From an archaeon BMS3Bbin15 (lineage in GTDB: Archaea; Hydrothermarchaeota; Hydrothermarchaeia; Hydrothermarchaeales; BMS3B): 34,763 nucleotides of DNA. Shown one piece after another: positions 1-7,394 of the stretch (its first letter is position 1; every line of letters begins with the position of its first letter). Where the stretch lies: positions 1-34,763 of the forward strand of contig BDTY01000022.1 of assembly GCA_002897955.1 (NCBI GenBank), read 5' to 3'. A program made the translations under genes and the position numbers. A model generated the notes under the pieces. It searched no databases. It saw nothing but the letters and a program-made list of their open reading frames with translations, and was not told where the DNA came from.

Positions 1-231
1 ATCTACTATTTCTACAACTGCATCTACTTTTGCTCCAACAACATCCACTTTTGCTCCAACGGCATCCACTTTTTCTCCAACAACATCCACTTTTGCTCCA
101 ACGGCATCCACTTTTGCTCCAACAACATCCACTTTTGCTCCAACGGCATCTACTTTTTCTCCAACAACATCCACTTTTGCTCCAACGGCATCTACTTTTT
201 CTCCAACAACATCCACTTTTTCCCCGACAAC
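1..231. repeat. 21-bp tandem repeats in a 42-bp higher-order pattern (coding)
   Basis: Eleven in-frame 21-bp units occupy 1-231, ten clean and one degenerate at the extreme left. Read on the minus strand they encode VxGxKVD heptads. Units starting with codons for Val-Val and Ala-Val largely alternate, giving a 42-bp super-repeat. The near identity of units, including third codon positions, indicates recent expansion or homogenisation by unequal exchange or slippage. Confidence 0.9.
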
Positions 232-597
232 TCTAATTTCTCTTAATGTATCATCCTGCTTCTCAATCATAATGCCACCATAAGTAGCAATTTTGTGAAG
301 CTGCATCGCCGTGAGGTAGCGGTAGTAGCTCTCTGTTTTCATAACATTGCCAGAGTAATCTTCAACCTCAACCTCTTCCACAGAAGCATTCTCCGGGTAT
401 TTAGAAGATACAATCTCAACAAAAGAATCAACCTTGTCCTGAGAAGAGTCTACCATAATGTGTACTACTCGCCTCTCATCGATTATGGCATTATCTGCAA
501 AGAAGTGTTCTATATCAAGAGCCTCGGCAATACCTAGAAGGAAAGGGCGATAGCCCACATTCTGAACATCGCCGAGAATCACCAGCCTTCTCTTCAT
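1..597 (-). CDS. Acylphosphatase-domain protein with heptad-repeat tail (3' end outside window)
   Basis: This ORF runs off the left edge of the window, so only the first 199 codons are visible. Residues about 1-90 look like an acylphosphatase fold: the start MKRRLVILGDVQNVGYRPF carries the family signature G-x-V-Q-x-V-G-Y-R, whose Arg binds the phosphate of acyl phosphates. A short linker (about 90-120) leads into 11 consecutive heptads of the form VVGEKVD or AVGAKVD, which fill the rest of the visible protein. Val at the a and d positions and charged residues elsewhere are what a coiled coil needs, so the domain is probably displayed on a rod or oligomer. The start is the ATG at 597, placed about 27 bp from a TATA-like box, implying a leaderless transcript. 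Whether it is an active acylphosphatase or only a binding fold cannot be judged. The fold call is fairly sure; the role is unknown. Confidence 0.75.
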   Translation of the reverse strand, partial: MKRRLVILGDVQNVGYRPFLLGIAEALDIEHFFADNAIIDERRVVHIMVDSSQDKVDSFVEIVSSKYPENASVEEVEVEDYSGNVMKTESYYRYLTAMQLHKIATYGGIMIEKQDDTLREIRVVGEKVDVVGEKVDAVGAKVDVVGEKVDAVGAKVDVVGAKVDAVGAKVDVVGEKVDAVGAKVDVVGAKVDAVVEIVD

Positions 598-616
598 AAA
601 TATATCTTACCTGCAA

Positions 617-630
617 CTTTTATATATTTT
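617..630 (-). promoter_or_regulatory. TATA box for the acylphosphatase-domain gene
   Basis: On the minus strand this reads AAAATATATAAAAG. Its centre lies about 27 bp from the ATG at 597, the usual archaeal TATA-to-start-site distance, so transcription would begin at or next to the start codon. No Shine-Dalgarno sequence is seen, which agrees with a leaderless mRNA. Confidence 0.55.
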
Positions 631-658
631 TCCATGGGGTTGTAATAGTATGCATGCG

Positions 659-830
659 TCATCGGTTAAGCGTTTTGAAGAGGGAATATTTCACAACTAC
701 AGGCGTTTTGCCTGATTACCGTGGCATTTGATTGGACTACAATACAGTCCTGGAGCTTATCGCCGTCTTGTAAGAACCCTCATGCAAACAGAGTTCGTTT
801 TCGGGACCGCAGGAAAGCCTTAACCGATGA
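659..830. other. Inverted-repeat element, possible structured RNA
   Basis: The segment is bounded by a perfect 12-bp inverted repeat, TCATCGGTTAAG (659-670) and CTTAACCGATGA (819-830). Inside it, GAGGG (680-684) can pair with CCCTC (777-781). That pairing encloses two hairpins with 5-bp stems: CAGGC/GCCTG (700-714) and GGACT/AGTCC (734-750). A further GTTC/GGAC hairpin lies near 792-806. Nested pairing of this kind suits a folded RNA of about 172 nt, or a small palindrome-ended mobile element. No target duplication is visible at the edges and I recognise no known RNA family, so both readings stay open. Strand is undecided. Confidence 0.35.
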
Positions 831-939
831 CTAATGATTGTAGCTCTACCATTTCTTGACCACTTGGAAGCTCTTTTGTTGGAATAGCGGAATACTCACT
901 CGCCAGACTGCGTGAATCTCTTATTTCATTTTTTGATTA
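820..939 (-). pseudogene. Orphan coding fragment ending in the duplicated segment
   Basis: Read on the minus strand, this stretch gives about 38 uninterrupted residues that look protein-like, with SLASEYSAIPTKELPSGQEM in the middle and a TAA stop at 820-822, but it has no start codon. The 53-bp duplication to its right (979-1031) repeats the first part of the same reading frame, giving SLASKYSA there. It is probably the leftover 3' end of a broken gene. I do not recognise the family, and chance openness cannot be excluded over so short a span. Confidence 0.25.
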
Positions 940-1031
940 TTTAGAATATATCTAAAAGCGGAATACTTACTCGCCAGAAGCGGAATACTTACTCGCCAGA
1001 CTGCGTGAATCTCTTATTTCATTTTTTGATT
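886..1031. repeat. 53-bp direct duplication (886-938 and 979-1031) plus a 22-bp partial copy
   Basis: The segments 886-938 and 979-1031 match at 52 of 53 positions (one C/T difference). A further partial copy of the first 22 bp lies at 957-978, immediately before the second full copy. The arrangement points to local duplication by slippage or a failed recombination event. Nothing else was found between 831 and 1192 apart from the orphan coding fragment described separately. Confidence 0.85.
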
Positions 1032-1192
1032 TTAATGTCATATATGGTTTATTTTCCATAAAAACATGAGTTTTTACACCGTCTGCTGTTTGAAGACCTC
1101 GACAGCCACCTGGGCAGCGATTACCACTTTCCCAGGCCAAGTGCATGGCCACCATAGTCGGTCAGCAAGGACTGGACTCGTTCGGCCGTCGA

Positions 1193-2395
1193 TCATGTCC
1201 CCCTTTCCCACTCTCTCTCGATGGCGGGTACGACAACACTGCCTTCTGGGCGGGACTTGAATAACCCCACCACGTCATCCTTTAGGGGTGCAAGAGATGC
1301 CAGAGCCCCTTCGAACTCATCGTTCTCTATGAGCCCATAGACGTGGAGGAATCCCAGATAGGAGGGGAGGGCCTCCATGAGGGCGACAACCTGGTAGGGC
1401 TTGCTGAACAGAATATCAAGATAGGATGCGAGATAGCTGTCAAAGGATGCCCTCTGGGGAACGAGGATGGACCTGCCTTTTTCGACCTCTTCAAGACGCT
1501 CGCGGTCTAGGAGGTACTCGACCAGCGCATTCCTTGCCAGGAGTGCCCTGGAGTACCCCATGCCGTTTTTATTTAGTGTGTGCATAAACGCTGTGGTAAG
1601 CTGAAGCACCTTACTGGGGTTCATTTTTTTTGACCCTTTTTTTAGAAATTCTTGTCTCTCAAACGCACCGGCAGAGCCGGTGGTCAGGACCGCAACCATC
1701 TTATCGAAATCCTCCCGGCTGATGTCCCAGTATCTGGAGACGTCCTCATAAAGCGATCCGGCGTCCTGTTCCTTTAGACCCCTGAACAGGAGCAGCCATC
1801 CGAGGAGTGTGGAAAACTCATCTATTCCAGAGGATATTATGTTTTCAGATTCCATGACCTTCGGGTAAGCCTTTTCCATCGCCGGAATGAGGGGATCTAT
1901 CTCGCTGTGGTACATCAGGGTCTCGATTGCACTGAAAAATCCGTCGATGTATCCACTGGGTTTCTCGGCAAAGACCTCAAGGGCAGCGGGCAGGCCACTG
2001 AAATCCTCCACAACCGCCATGCTTTCAATCAGGAGGGAGCTATAATAGAAGGCATCCTTCGCATAGATCACCGGGCACTTCTCCTTTATTTCACCGATAA
2101 GCCCCGCAAGGGTATCGAGGTCCTCCCTCCTGCGAGCCTCTACCGAGATTCTATCGAGCATCTCGAAGACATCGATGCCGTCCGGCTCTTTGGTGAGATA
2201 GTCACGAAATCGAGCTATCCTGTCAGAGTAGGTTGCACCATCGAACTCTTCCCAGAACTTTTCAGCAGCCTCCTCCTCAATCCGCTTTTCTCTAACCTCT
2301 TTTGCCTTTTCTTCTATCTCTTTTTTCAGGCAACACTTCTTGTACTTTTTGCCAGAGCCACAGGGGCATGGGGCATTCCTCTTAATCTTGTACAT
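1193..2395 (-). CDS. SEC-C motif protein
   Basis: The protein is 400 aa. Residues about 9-22 are a SEC-C zinc motif, with CPCGSGKKYKKCC giving the C-x-C-x8-C-C pattern that binds one Zn ion and is best known from the end of SecA. Here it is N-terminal and followed by about 370 mostly helical residues that I cannot assign, with a charged Lys/Glu-rich stretch at 24-45. Such stand-alone SEC-C proteins are common in archaea and bacteria and are of mostly unknown function; the zinc finger likely mediates protein or nucleic acid contact. The gene starts only 4 nt after the stop of the upstream gene, with GGAGATGAGG overlapping that gene's end as the ribosome site, so the two are co-translated. It is the last gene of the GC-rich minus-strand group, which also carries a pRiA4b ORF-3-like gene. 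Confidence 0.8.
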   Translation of the reverse strand: MYKIKRNAPCPCGSGKKYKKCCLKKEIEEKAKEVREKRIEEEAAEKFWEEFDGATYSDRIARFRDYLTKEPDGIDVFEMLDRISVEARRREDLDTLAGLIGEIKEKCPVIYAKDAFYYSSLLIESMAVVEDFSGLPAALEVFAEKPSGYIDGFFSAIETLMYHSEIDPLIPAMEKAYPKVMESENIISSGIDEFSTLLGWLLLFRGLKEQDAGSLYEDVSRYWDISREDFDKMVAVLTTGSAGAFERQEFLKKGSKKMNPSKVLQLTTAFMHTLNKNGMGYSRALLARNALVEYLLDRERLEEVEKGRSILVPQRASFDSYLASYLDILFSKPYQVVALMEALPSYLGFLHVYGLIENDEFEGALASLAPLKDDVVGLFKSRPEGSVVVPAIEREWERGT

Positions 2396-2399
2396 CCTA

Positions 2400-4022
2400 C
2401 TACCTCATCTCCTTTTCCATAACAGGCAGTCTGTCCTCAAAGAAGGCTTCTATCCAATGAAGGTAGCCCATCCCAGAAGGCGAGACATGGTTTTTCACTA
2501 TCTTTATCAGGGAGTTGATACAGGAGTTTATCTCCCCCATGGTGTAGTCCTCTTCTCCATCCTCCCTACGGAGCGCCAGCATGATCTTCAAATTCTTTGC
2601 TATCTTGGCCTCCAGAGAGTTTTCCTTGTGACCTTCAAAACCCTTCTTGAGTTTCCTCAAGGCCGAGAGCACGTTCCTGTCCTTCAGGGAGGGTCTGGCC
2701 TTCCGCCTCTCCATAACTGTTGATTCGATAGTAAGATAAATATTAGAATACTCATCCATCTTGCTGGCATTCACCGGTGTTCTGTCAGGGTACACAAGGC
2801 TTTCTAGGGGCACGGCGGCCGGGTTCTCCGGCAATTCCGGTTCCGCCTCCCCGGCAGCGCTGAAATCCATAAGGTTTGTCTGGCCCCTGTCCAAACTGAC
2901 CTTTCTCTTTTTCATGCCCTCCGTCTTTCTTGTCAGGGGGGCACTCTCCAACTCTTCTAACAACAAGTCCGTAAGATGCTGAAAGGTCTCTATTGCCTCT
3001 ATCACCCCCTTCTCCCAAGATTCCATCGCTTCAGCAAGGCCAGGGTGGGAAGCCGCAGCCTCCTTAATCGCCTCCTTCATCTCATCAGAACCGGACATAT
3101 AGAGGTATTCCATAAATGAGAGCGCATGGACATCCGACTTTTCCAGAAGGCTGAGGATAAATTTAGGCAGGATGTCCTTTGGTGTGCTCTCGATGGCATC
3201 GTGCATGGCAGGAAAACTCTCGGGGTCTTCCATGTTACGCACCAGCTCGGTGAGGTCCCGGTCAAGGGTGGTAAGGGGGTCCTCCTTAAAGGTCTGGAAG
3301 ACGTCACCCGGCAGGACAATCCCCCAGACCATCAGGGTGCTTATGGCCAGCATCCTCGGCCGGTCGGGGAGGCTGGTGTCCAGGGCCATCTCCTTCAGGG
3401 GCTCAACAACACCTTCCGGGTGGAGGTCTCTAAGGATGAAGGCAGCCATCCCGGGTATGACATCACCATCACCCTTCAGTAGCTCCACCAGGGCCGCGGC
3501 AGTCTTCCTTGGTAGGGGTAAGGTAATGCTGCTAACGATGGCGGGTATGTCCCAGCCGACTTCAAGCACATCCTCTAGGAAGGCCCGGCATGAGTTCGCA
3601 GACCTGCAGTCCGCAAGCCTGTACTCCAAGCCGTCTGTTAGGAAGGTGAGGGCACTGCCGTTATGGTCCAGCCACCACAGGCCAGGCACCACCCTGGATA
3701 GGGCCACCACATACTCCCTGACCATCTCCCCCGCAGCCTTCCGAGTGGCCAGGGTTTCTCCGAGAAAGGCGATGCCCTGCTCTTCCTGCTGCCTGAAATG
3801 GGCGTCATCGAAAAACTCCCGCCCGTCGTCCATGAGTTCCCTCCTGCCATCCTCGTACATCTCATCCACCGTCCTTTCCAAATCCTCCTCTGGCACATTC
3901 CCCCGAATCTTTCTGATGAGCCTGCCGTTGAACTCCCGGGCGATGCTCTGTATCTCCTCCTTTTGCCCCTCCTTGAGAGAGTCCTGGCCGGCGAGCCCGT
4001 ACCTGATGAAATAGGTTTTCAT
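2400..4022 (-). CDS. Large hypothetical protein in the SEC-C gene group
   Basis: With the start at the ATG at 4022 the protein has 540 aa. This start is preferred over the 4319 start of the same open frame because GGAGGAAAGGGGGA sits just upstream of 4022. It also overlaps by ATGA with the stop of the preceding gene once that gene's frameshifts are taken into account. The N-terminus begins MKTYFIRYGLAGQDSLK. The body is helical and acidic; a low-complexity linker rich in Pro, Ala and Glu follows at about residues 375-410, and the last 110 residues form another helical segment. No catalytic motif, signal peptide or membrane segment is visible, and I recognise no family. The frame is intact over the whole length, unlike the gene upstream, so it is probably still expressed. 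Its role is unknown. Confidence 0.6.
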   Translation of the reverse strand: MKTYFIRYGLAGQDSLKEGQKEEIQSIAREFNGRLIRKIRGNVPEEDLERTVDEMYEDGRRELMDDGREFFDDAHFRQQEEQGIAFLGETLATRKAAGEMVREYVVALSRVVPGLWWLDHNGSALTFLTDGLEYRLADCRSANSCRAFLEDVLEVGWDIPAIVSSITLPLPRKTAAALVELLKGDGDVIPGMAAFILRDLHPEGVVEPLKEMALDTSLPDRPRMLAISTLMVWGIVLPGDVFQTFKEDPLTTLDRDLTELVRNMEDPESFPAMHDAIESTPKDILPKFILSLLEKSDVHALSFMEYLYMSGSDEMKEAIKEAAASHPGLAEAMESWEKGVIEAIETFQHLTDLLLEELESAPLTRKTEGMKKRKVSLDRGQTNLMDFSAAGEAEPELPENPAAVPLESLVYPDRTPVNASKMDEYSNIYLTIESTVMERRKARPSLKDRNVLSALRKLKKGFEGHKENSLEAKIAKNLKIMLALRREDGEEDYTMGEINSCINSLIKIVKNHVSPSGMGYLHWIEAFFEDRLPVMEKEMR

Positions 4023-4518
4023 GGTGTCTTCCCCCTTTCCTCCAGCAGGTGCATCCTGACATCCGTTGGCATCATGGCCACCTTGCAGCGCCCCCTTCAC
4101 CTTCATCCTCCCTACCACCAGAAGCCTTTCTATGACCTCGAGCACCCCTTCGGAGTTCAGGATTGAAACTATCCTTTTCACCTTCTCCCTCTTCCGCCCA
4201 CAGACCCCAGCATCTGCCATGGCGTCCACCCACTGGTGTCTTGTTGTGGATGCTCGGGAGGCTGGAGGTCTCCCGCAGGGAATGGTCATATTTCTCGGCG
4301 AACTTCCTGACCTGCTCAAAGAGGAGCCAGTCTATTTGACCGATGAAGCATCCCTCCTCATCAAAAACCTCGTCGTTGTAGGGGTAGCCCTCCCCTACAG
4401 CCCGCCCGAACTCCTGGGAGAAATAGTTGTCCATCACGAAGTCCTGGAGAGCTCCCTTGATCTCTTCCCAGGACGTCGAATCACTAAACTCAAGCATACC
4501 TTCCATCATCCTTTCCAC
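4019..4518 (-). pseudogene. Hypothetical gene broken by two +1 frameshifts
   Basis: Three overlapping minus-strand frames join into one plausible protein of about 165 aa. The first runs from the GTG at 4518 (or the ATG at 4509) to about 4235 and reads as good protein, including DWLLFEQVRKFAEKYDHSL. The second takes over near 4230 with RHQWVDAMADAGVCGRKREK and continues to about 4095. The third carries the end, MHLLEERGKTP, with its TGA at 4021-4019 overlapping the ATG of the next gene as ATGA. Both shifts correspond to one extra base, the second next to a run of G. That the third frame ends exactly at a canonical ATGA overlap argues that the reconstruction is right. It may be a decaying gene or contain sequencing errors. 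The function is not recognisable. Confidence 0.55.
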
Positions 4519-4602
4519 ATCCTTCGTGTTTTCCTACACCACCGCTTTCCTATATCCATGTACTCCTAACCTCTCTCCGGCCCACATCTTTTTCAGAATA
4601 TA

Positions 4603-4872
4603 TTATACCTTGATGAAATAATAGTCAGAATGCCTGAAGCCCCACTTCTCAGCCACCCTGATGCAGTGATAAATCTCCTCAAGGACACTGTCTAGGAAGA
4701 TATCGGACTCCATGACCCTTTGCTGGTGGGTCAGGGGCTCTGCCTTTACAAGTACGGCCTCCTCGTTTTCCGGGTCCATGGTGAGGATTTCTTCCGCCAG
4801 TTCGGCAACATCTTCCCAATCTTGGCCGTTAATGGCAAGGTCAGCTTTTTGTAACAGATATTTCAGGCCCAT
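4603..4872 (-). CDS. Small TPR-like hypothetical protein
   Basis: This protein of about 89 aa is rich in helix formers. A segment DWEDVAELAEEILTMDPENE resembles one tetratricopeptide helix pair (acidic helix, then the D-P-x-N turn). The ATG at 4872 is chosen because AAGGTGA, which also holds the stop of the upstream gene, sits about 5 nt before it; the GTG at 4881 would overlap that stop as GTGA. It is translationally coupled to the pRiA4b ORF-3-like gene and probably acts with it, but a single weak TPR does not say how. The 3' end contains a short aromatic tail (DYYFIKV). No homologue is recognised. Confidence 0.55.
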   Translation of the reverse strand: MGLKYLLQKADLAINGQDWEDVAELAEEILTMDPENEEAVLVKAEPLTHQQRVMESDIFLDSVLEEIYHCIRVAEKWGFRHSDYYFIKV

Positions 4873-4877
4873 GGCGG

Positions 4878-5435
4878 TCACCTTATCTTCATCAGCCGCT
4901 TGTTAATCTCATCCATGTCAAACTCATCAGGGTCGAACTTGTCGCCCACCCAATCCACTATGTCTCTATGTTCATGACGGCCGGGGTCTCTTATCACTTC
5001 TAGGAACTCCTCATAGCACCAGATGCCACCCACATCCTCAGGTGGACACGCACGTTTGCCCTTGATGACCCTGGGATACCTCACACTGGGTTCCGGCTGG
5101 ATGGTCTTCTCCATCAGGATCCTATGCATCCAGAAATCCCCGAAGTCATACTCGTAGTCGAACCAGTGGCCTTCACCCAACACTACCTCCGAAAGCCTCA
5201 CCTTTTTCTCGTCGCCCATCTTGGAGCCGTAGTAGGGGTCGGGTTCCCCGTAGTACGAGTCGCCGACAATGAACTTGTGGAGGTGGCAGTTCTCCCAGCC
5301 CATAACTGTCTGGATGACTTTGTGTAGCCTGTACAGGCTGATATCCGAGGGGACCTGGATCCTCCTCCATATAGGAGGTCTGCTCCCCTGTAGGGTTATC
5401 TTGAGTTGGTAAATATCCATTTGTCGTGATGGCAT
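4878..5435 (-). CDS. Plasmid pRiA4b ORF-3-like protein
   Basis: At 185 aa, the protein matches the family from start to end: an N-terminal strand YQLKITLQGSRPPIWRRIQV, the stretch LYRLHKVIQTVMGWENCHLH, a middle FDYEYDFGDFW, and the C-terminal ACPPEDVGG with Tyr-Glu-Glu-Phe. These are hallmark elements of the pRiA4b ORF-3/IS1096 TnpR-like family, found on plasmids and mobile elements and of unresolved biochemical role. The ATG at 5435 has GGAGG about 6 nt upstream. It is the first gene of the GC-rich minus-strand group and overlaps the next gene's ribosome site. Co-occurrence with a SEC-C protein is a pattern I know from other genomes, but it does not define a function. Confidence 0.82.
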   Translation of the reverse strand: MPSRQMDIYQLKITLQGSRPPIWRRIQVPSDISLYRLHKVIQTVMGWENCHLHKFIVGDSYYGEPDPYYGSKMGDEKKVRLSEVVLGEGHWFDYEYDFGDFWMHRILMEKTIQPEPSVRYPRVIKGKRACPPEDVGGIWCYEEFLEVIRDPGRHEHRDIVDWVGDKFDPDEFDMDEINKRLMKIR

Positions 5436-5913
5436 TTCTCTTTCCTCCTATCTGAAACGGTGGGCGCGTACATCTCGCCAAAACGAAGGCGCACTGCAGG
5501 CTTTCACCCAGTTCTACCTACTGTTCCCTTCAAGATGGGGCTCACACCAGATCTTTTATGGTCTCCTTCCTTTTTTAAACTTACGATGGGACGGGCAACT
5601 GCTTCGGATGGAAAAGGTTTTAATCCATGTCGCAACACCTACTTTAAAAGAGATAATTATATGACAATAATCGCGATAAGTGGCCTGAACCTTTATAAGG
5701 TAAGGATGAGACAGTGTGACCTAGCTCACGGTACCACCAATTTTGTCATATCCGGAACGCAAAAATCGAGGAGAGGAGAATAACTCTGACGTTGCCGTCG
5801 CTTTTGGCTATCGAACCTTACCGTCAGACCGTGTGAAAACTCCATTTAAACAATTATCTGACAACGTGTTTTTGTCCAAAACTATTTATACCATGTATAT
5901 ATATTAAATATAT
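5436..5913. other. Non-coding stretch between the GC-rich gene group and the DUF2080 gene
   Basis: No convincing gene is seen in these 478 bases. A plus-strand open frame at 5460-5783 exists but has no ribosome site, a biased composition and no recognisable motif. The base composition drops from GC-rich to AT-rich near 5560-5650, marking the edge of the foreign-looking segment. The last 40 bases hold a TATA-like TATTTATA (5883-5890), a likely promoter for the gene starting at 5914. Confidence 0.5.
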
Positions 5914-6072
5914 ATGGAGAAAATAAAACCAGTAATGCAAACAGAGTTGAAAATAAATGGTATTGTAGGTTTTATGCGAAAGAAAGTTACGCCCTTTGGC
6001 ACTGGTGCCAAGGTAGACTGCCCTAAGGAGTATCTGGGTAAAACAGTTTATCTTGTGATTACAAACGAATGA
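5914..6072 (+). CDS. DUF2080 family transposon-associated protein
   Basis: This is a 52-aa protein. The core KVTPFGTGAKVDCPKEYLGK followed by TVYLVI matches the DUF2080 family, small proteins typically encoded beside archaeal insertion-sequence transposases. The fold is presumably a compact beta barrel that may bind DNA or the transposase; this is not established. A TATA-like box lies about 27 bp upstream of the ATG and there is no Shine-Dalgarno sequence, so translation may be leaderless. Its stop overlaps the first readable codons of a transposase remnant, so the two are probably what is left of one insertion element. Confidence 0.8.
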   Translation: MEKIKPVMQTELKINGIVGFMRKKVTPFGTGAKVDCPKEYLGKTVYLVITNE

Positions 6073-6311
6073 AGAAATACTGGAGGAAATGAAACGCAGG
6101 GGTGAGAAAAATAAGGATAAAATGAAAAGGCAGCAAGGACTATCAGAACATCCATTCGGAACGATAAAGAGAGCTTTCAATCAAGGATATATGTTGATGA
6201 AGGGGGAAGATAAAGTAGGCGCTGAGATGAGCCTTACTGTACTCGCATATAATATCAAAAAGGACAATGAATATTCTTGGAATCAAAGAATTGATTGCAG
6301 CAGCAGCATAG
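6071..6311 (+). pseudogene. 3' fragment of a DDE transposase
   Basis: Only the C-terminal end of a transposase survives. From 6071 the frame reads into a Lys-rich helix and then LSEHPFGTIKRAFNQGYMLM, followed by LTVLAYNIK. This is the typical tail of IS1182/DDE_Tnp_1-like enzymes, with the catalytic Glu region in EHPFGTIKR. At about 6258 a run of five A (four expected) shifts the frame. In the corrected frame the ending is MNILGIKELIAAAA with TAG at 6309-6311. The N-terminal two thirds, including the first catalytic Asp residues, are absent. It is a dead remnant sitting directly behind the DUF2080 gene. Confidence 0.75.
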
Positions 6312-6365
6312 TACGATTATAATCTCACATATTTGATGAAACAAATCATTATAGAAAAAATAAAA

Positions 6366-7356
6366 TCAAGATGTAAAAGGGTGAAAGGAAAAAGAGTTTT
6401 TACACAGTCTGACGTGCCATATGTCTATCAGCATCTTTCTGGCAACGCTCCTTCTTGCAACCTTGAATCCTTTCCTATCTTTGACTCGATGATAATGCTT
6501 CATATACCTGCCATCTAACATAGATGCCTTACCGGAGCACTCACTGATGACCCATTTCAACCACTTGTTACATGCCCTGTTAACAACAGAACGGGTCCTG
6601 TCTCCAGATTGATGGACCCCAGGACACAAACCAGCGTAGCTAACTAGACTCTTCGGATTTTTGAACCTCTTTACGTCCCCGACCTCTCCGAGAATCATGA
6701 GGGAGGAAAAACTCCCGATACCAGGAATTGTACGCAGCAGGTTGGCAAGACGCATGTTGCCCGCGACAAGATTGATTTCACGCGTGACCTGCTTTATCTC
6801 ATCATCAATTGCCTCTAATATCCTGACAAAATTGGCAATCTTAGGGTCCAGACCTTTAAGATAATCAAGGCTCTTTTTGTTCCAGCCCATCTTATACCTT
6901 ACCCCATCTCTTTGAAGGTAAGATTTGATCCTGCACTTCAGCGATGTCCTTATCCTAACCAGTCGGGCACGGTGCCTCGCAATATCTCTAAGCCTCAACA
7001 CATCTTTGCTTGGGATATACACCTCAGGCAAATAGCCTGTTCTTAACAGGTCTGCAAGGATATGGGGGGTCCACCTTGTCCGTCTTTTTCTTGCACGCTA
7101 TCTGATGAACCTTCAACGGATTCGCCAGTACCGTCTCGTAACCAAGTTCATTCAACAGGTTGTAGGTCCCTCGCCACATACCACAGGCTTCTATTGCTAC
7201 CATAAACTTCGAACTTGGTATACCAGCAAAGAAACTCTGGATTGCTTCTTTTCTATTAGGCAGGCCACCCTCGGCAAATACATTCCCCTGTACGTCCAGT
7301 ATTGTCCCATAAAGCTCTTCTGCATGGATATCCAATCCTACAAACATTTCCTTCAT
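6366..7356 (-). pseudogene. IS110 family transposase, frameshifted
   Basis: Two minus-strand frames make one IS110-type recombinase of about 330 aa. The N-terminal RuvC-like DEDD domain (7356 to about 7035) shows MFVGLDIHAEELYG (first Asp), VAIEACGMWRG (Glu) and CKKKTDKVD (Asp). The C-terminal Transposase_20 part (7031 to 6366) shows IPGIGSFSSLMILGEVGDV and SLVSYAGLCPGVHQSGDRTR, which holds the catalytic Ser region. The frames switch inside a run of six C at about 7062-7067. Removing one C restores HILADLLRTGYLPEV, exactly the expected sequence, so a single-base insertion inactivates it unless it is a sequence error or a slippery site. The ATG at 7356 follows AGAGGTGA. Such enzymes act with a structured bridge RNA encoded beside the gene. 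Confidence 0.85.
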
Positions 7357-7370
7357 ATTATTCACCTCTT

Positions 7371-7394
7371 AATGCCTATTTGGTTATAGGCATT
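7371..7394. promoter_or_regulatory. 9-bp palindrome upstream of the IS110 transposase
   Basis: AATGCCTAT (7371-7379) and ATAGGCATT (7386-7394) form a perfect stem with a 6-nt loop, ending just before the AGAGGTGA ribosome site of the transposase. It could be part of the element's non-coding end (bridge-RNA region) or an expression control site. Confidence 0.4.

Noticed and set aside
1-231. CRISPR array suggested by regular repeats
   Set aside because: Repeats are contiguous 21-bp units with no spacers and encode an in-frame heptad; they are a protein-coding tandem repeat.
30-236. Plus-strand repetitive ORF (Leu/Gln/His/Pro repeats)
   Set aside because: It is the antisense shadow of the heptad repeats of the acylphosphatase-domain gene, which has a proper start, promoter and recognisable domain on the other strand.
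967-1155. 62-aa minus-strand ORF overlapping the duplicated segment
   Set aside because: Its C-terminal third is the duplicated 53-bp segment, it has no ribosome site, and the rest resembles no protein. It is most likely chance or debris after the SEC-C gene.
2400-4319. Using 4319 as the start of the large unknown protein
   Set aside because: The first 99 residues belong mostly to the frameshifted upstream gene; a strong ribosome site and an ATGA overlap place the true start at 4022.
5460-5783. 107-aa plus-strand ORF in the gap before the DUF2080 gene
   Set aside because: No ribosome site, no domain, and it straddles the GC-to-AT composition change. Coding is not supported.
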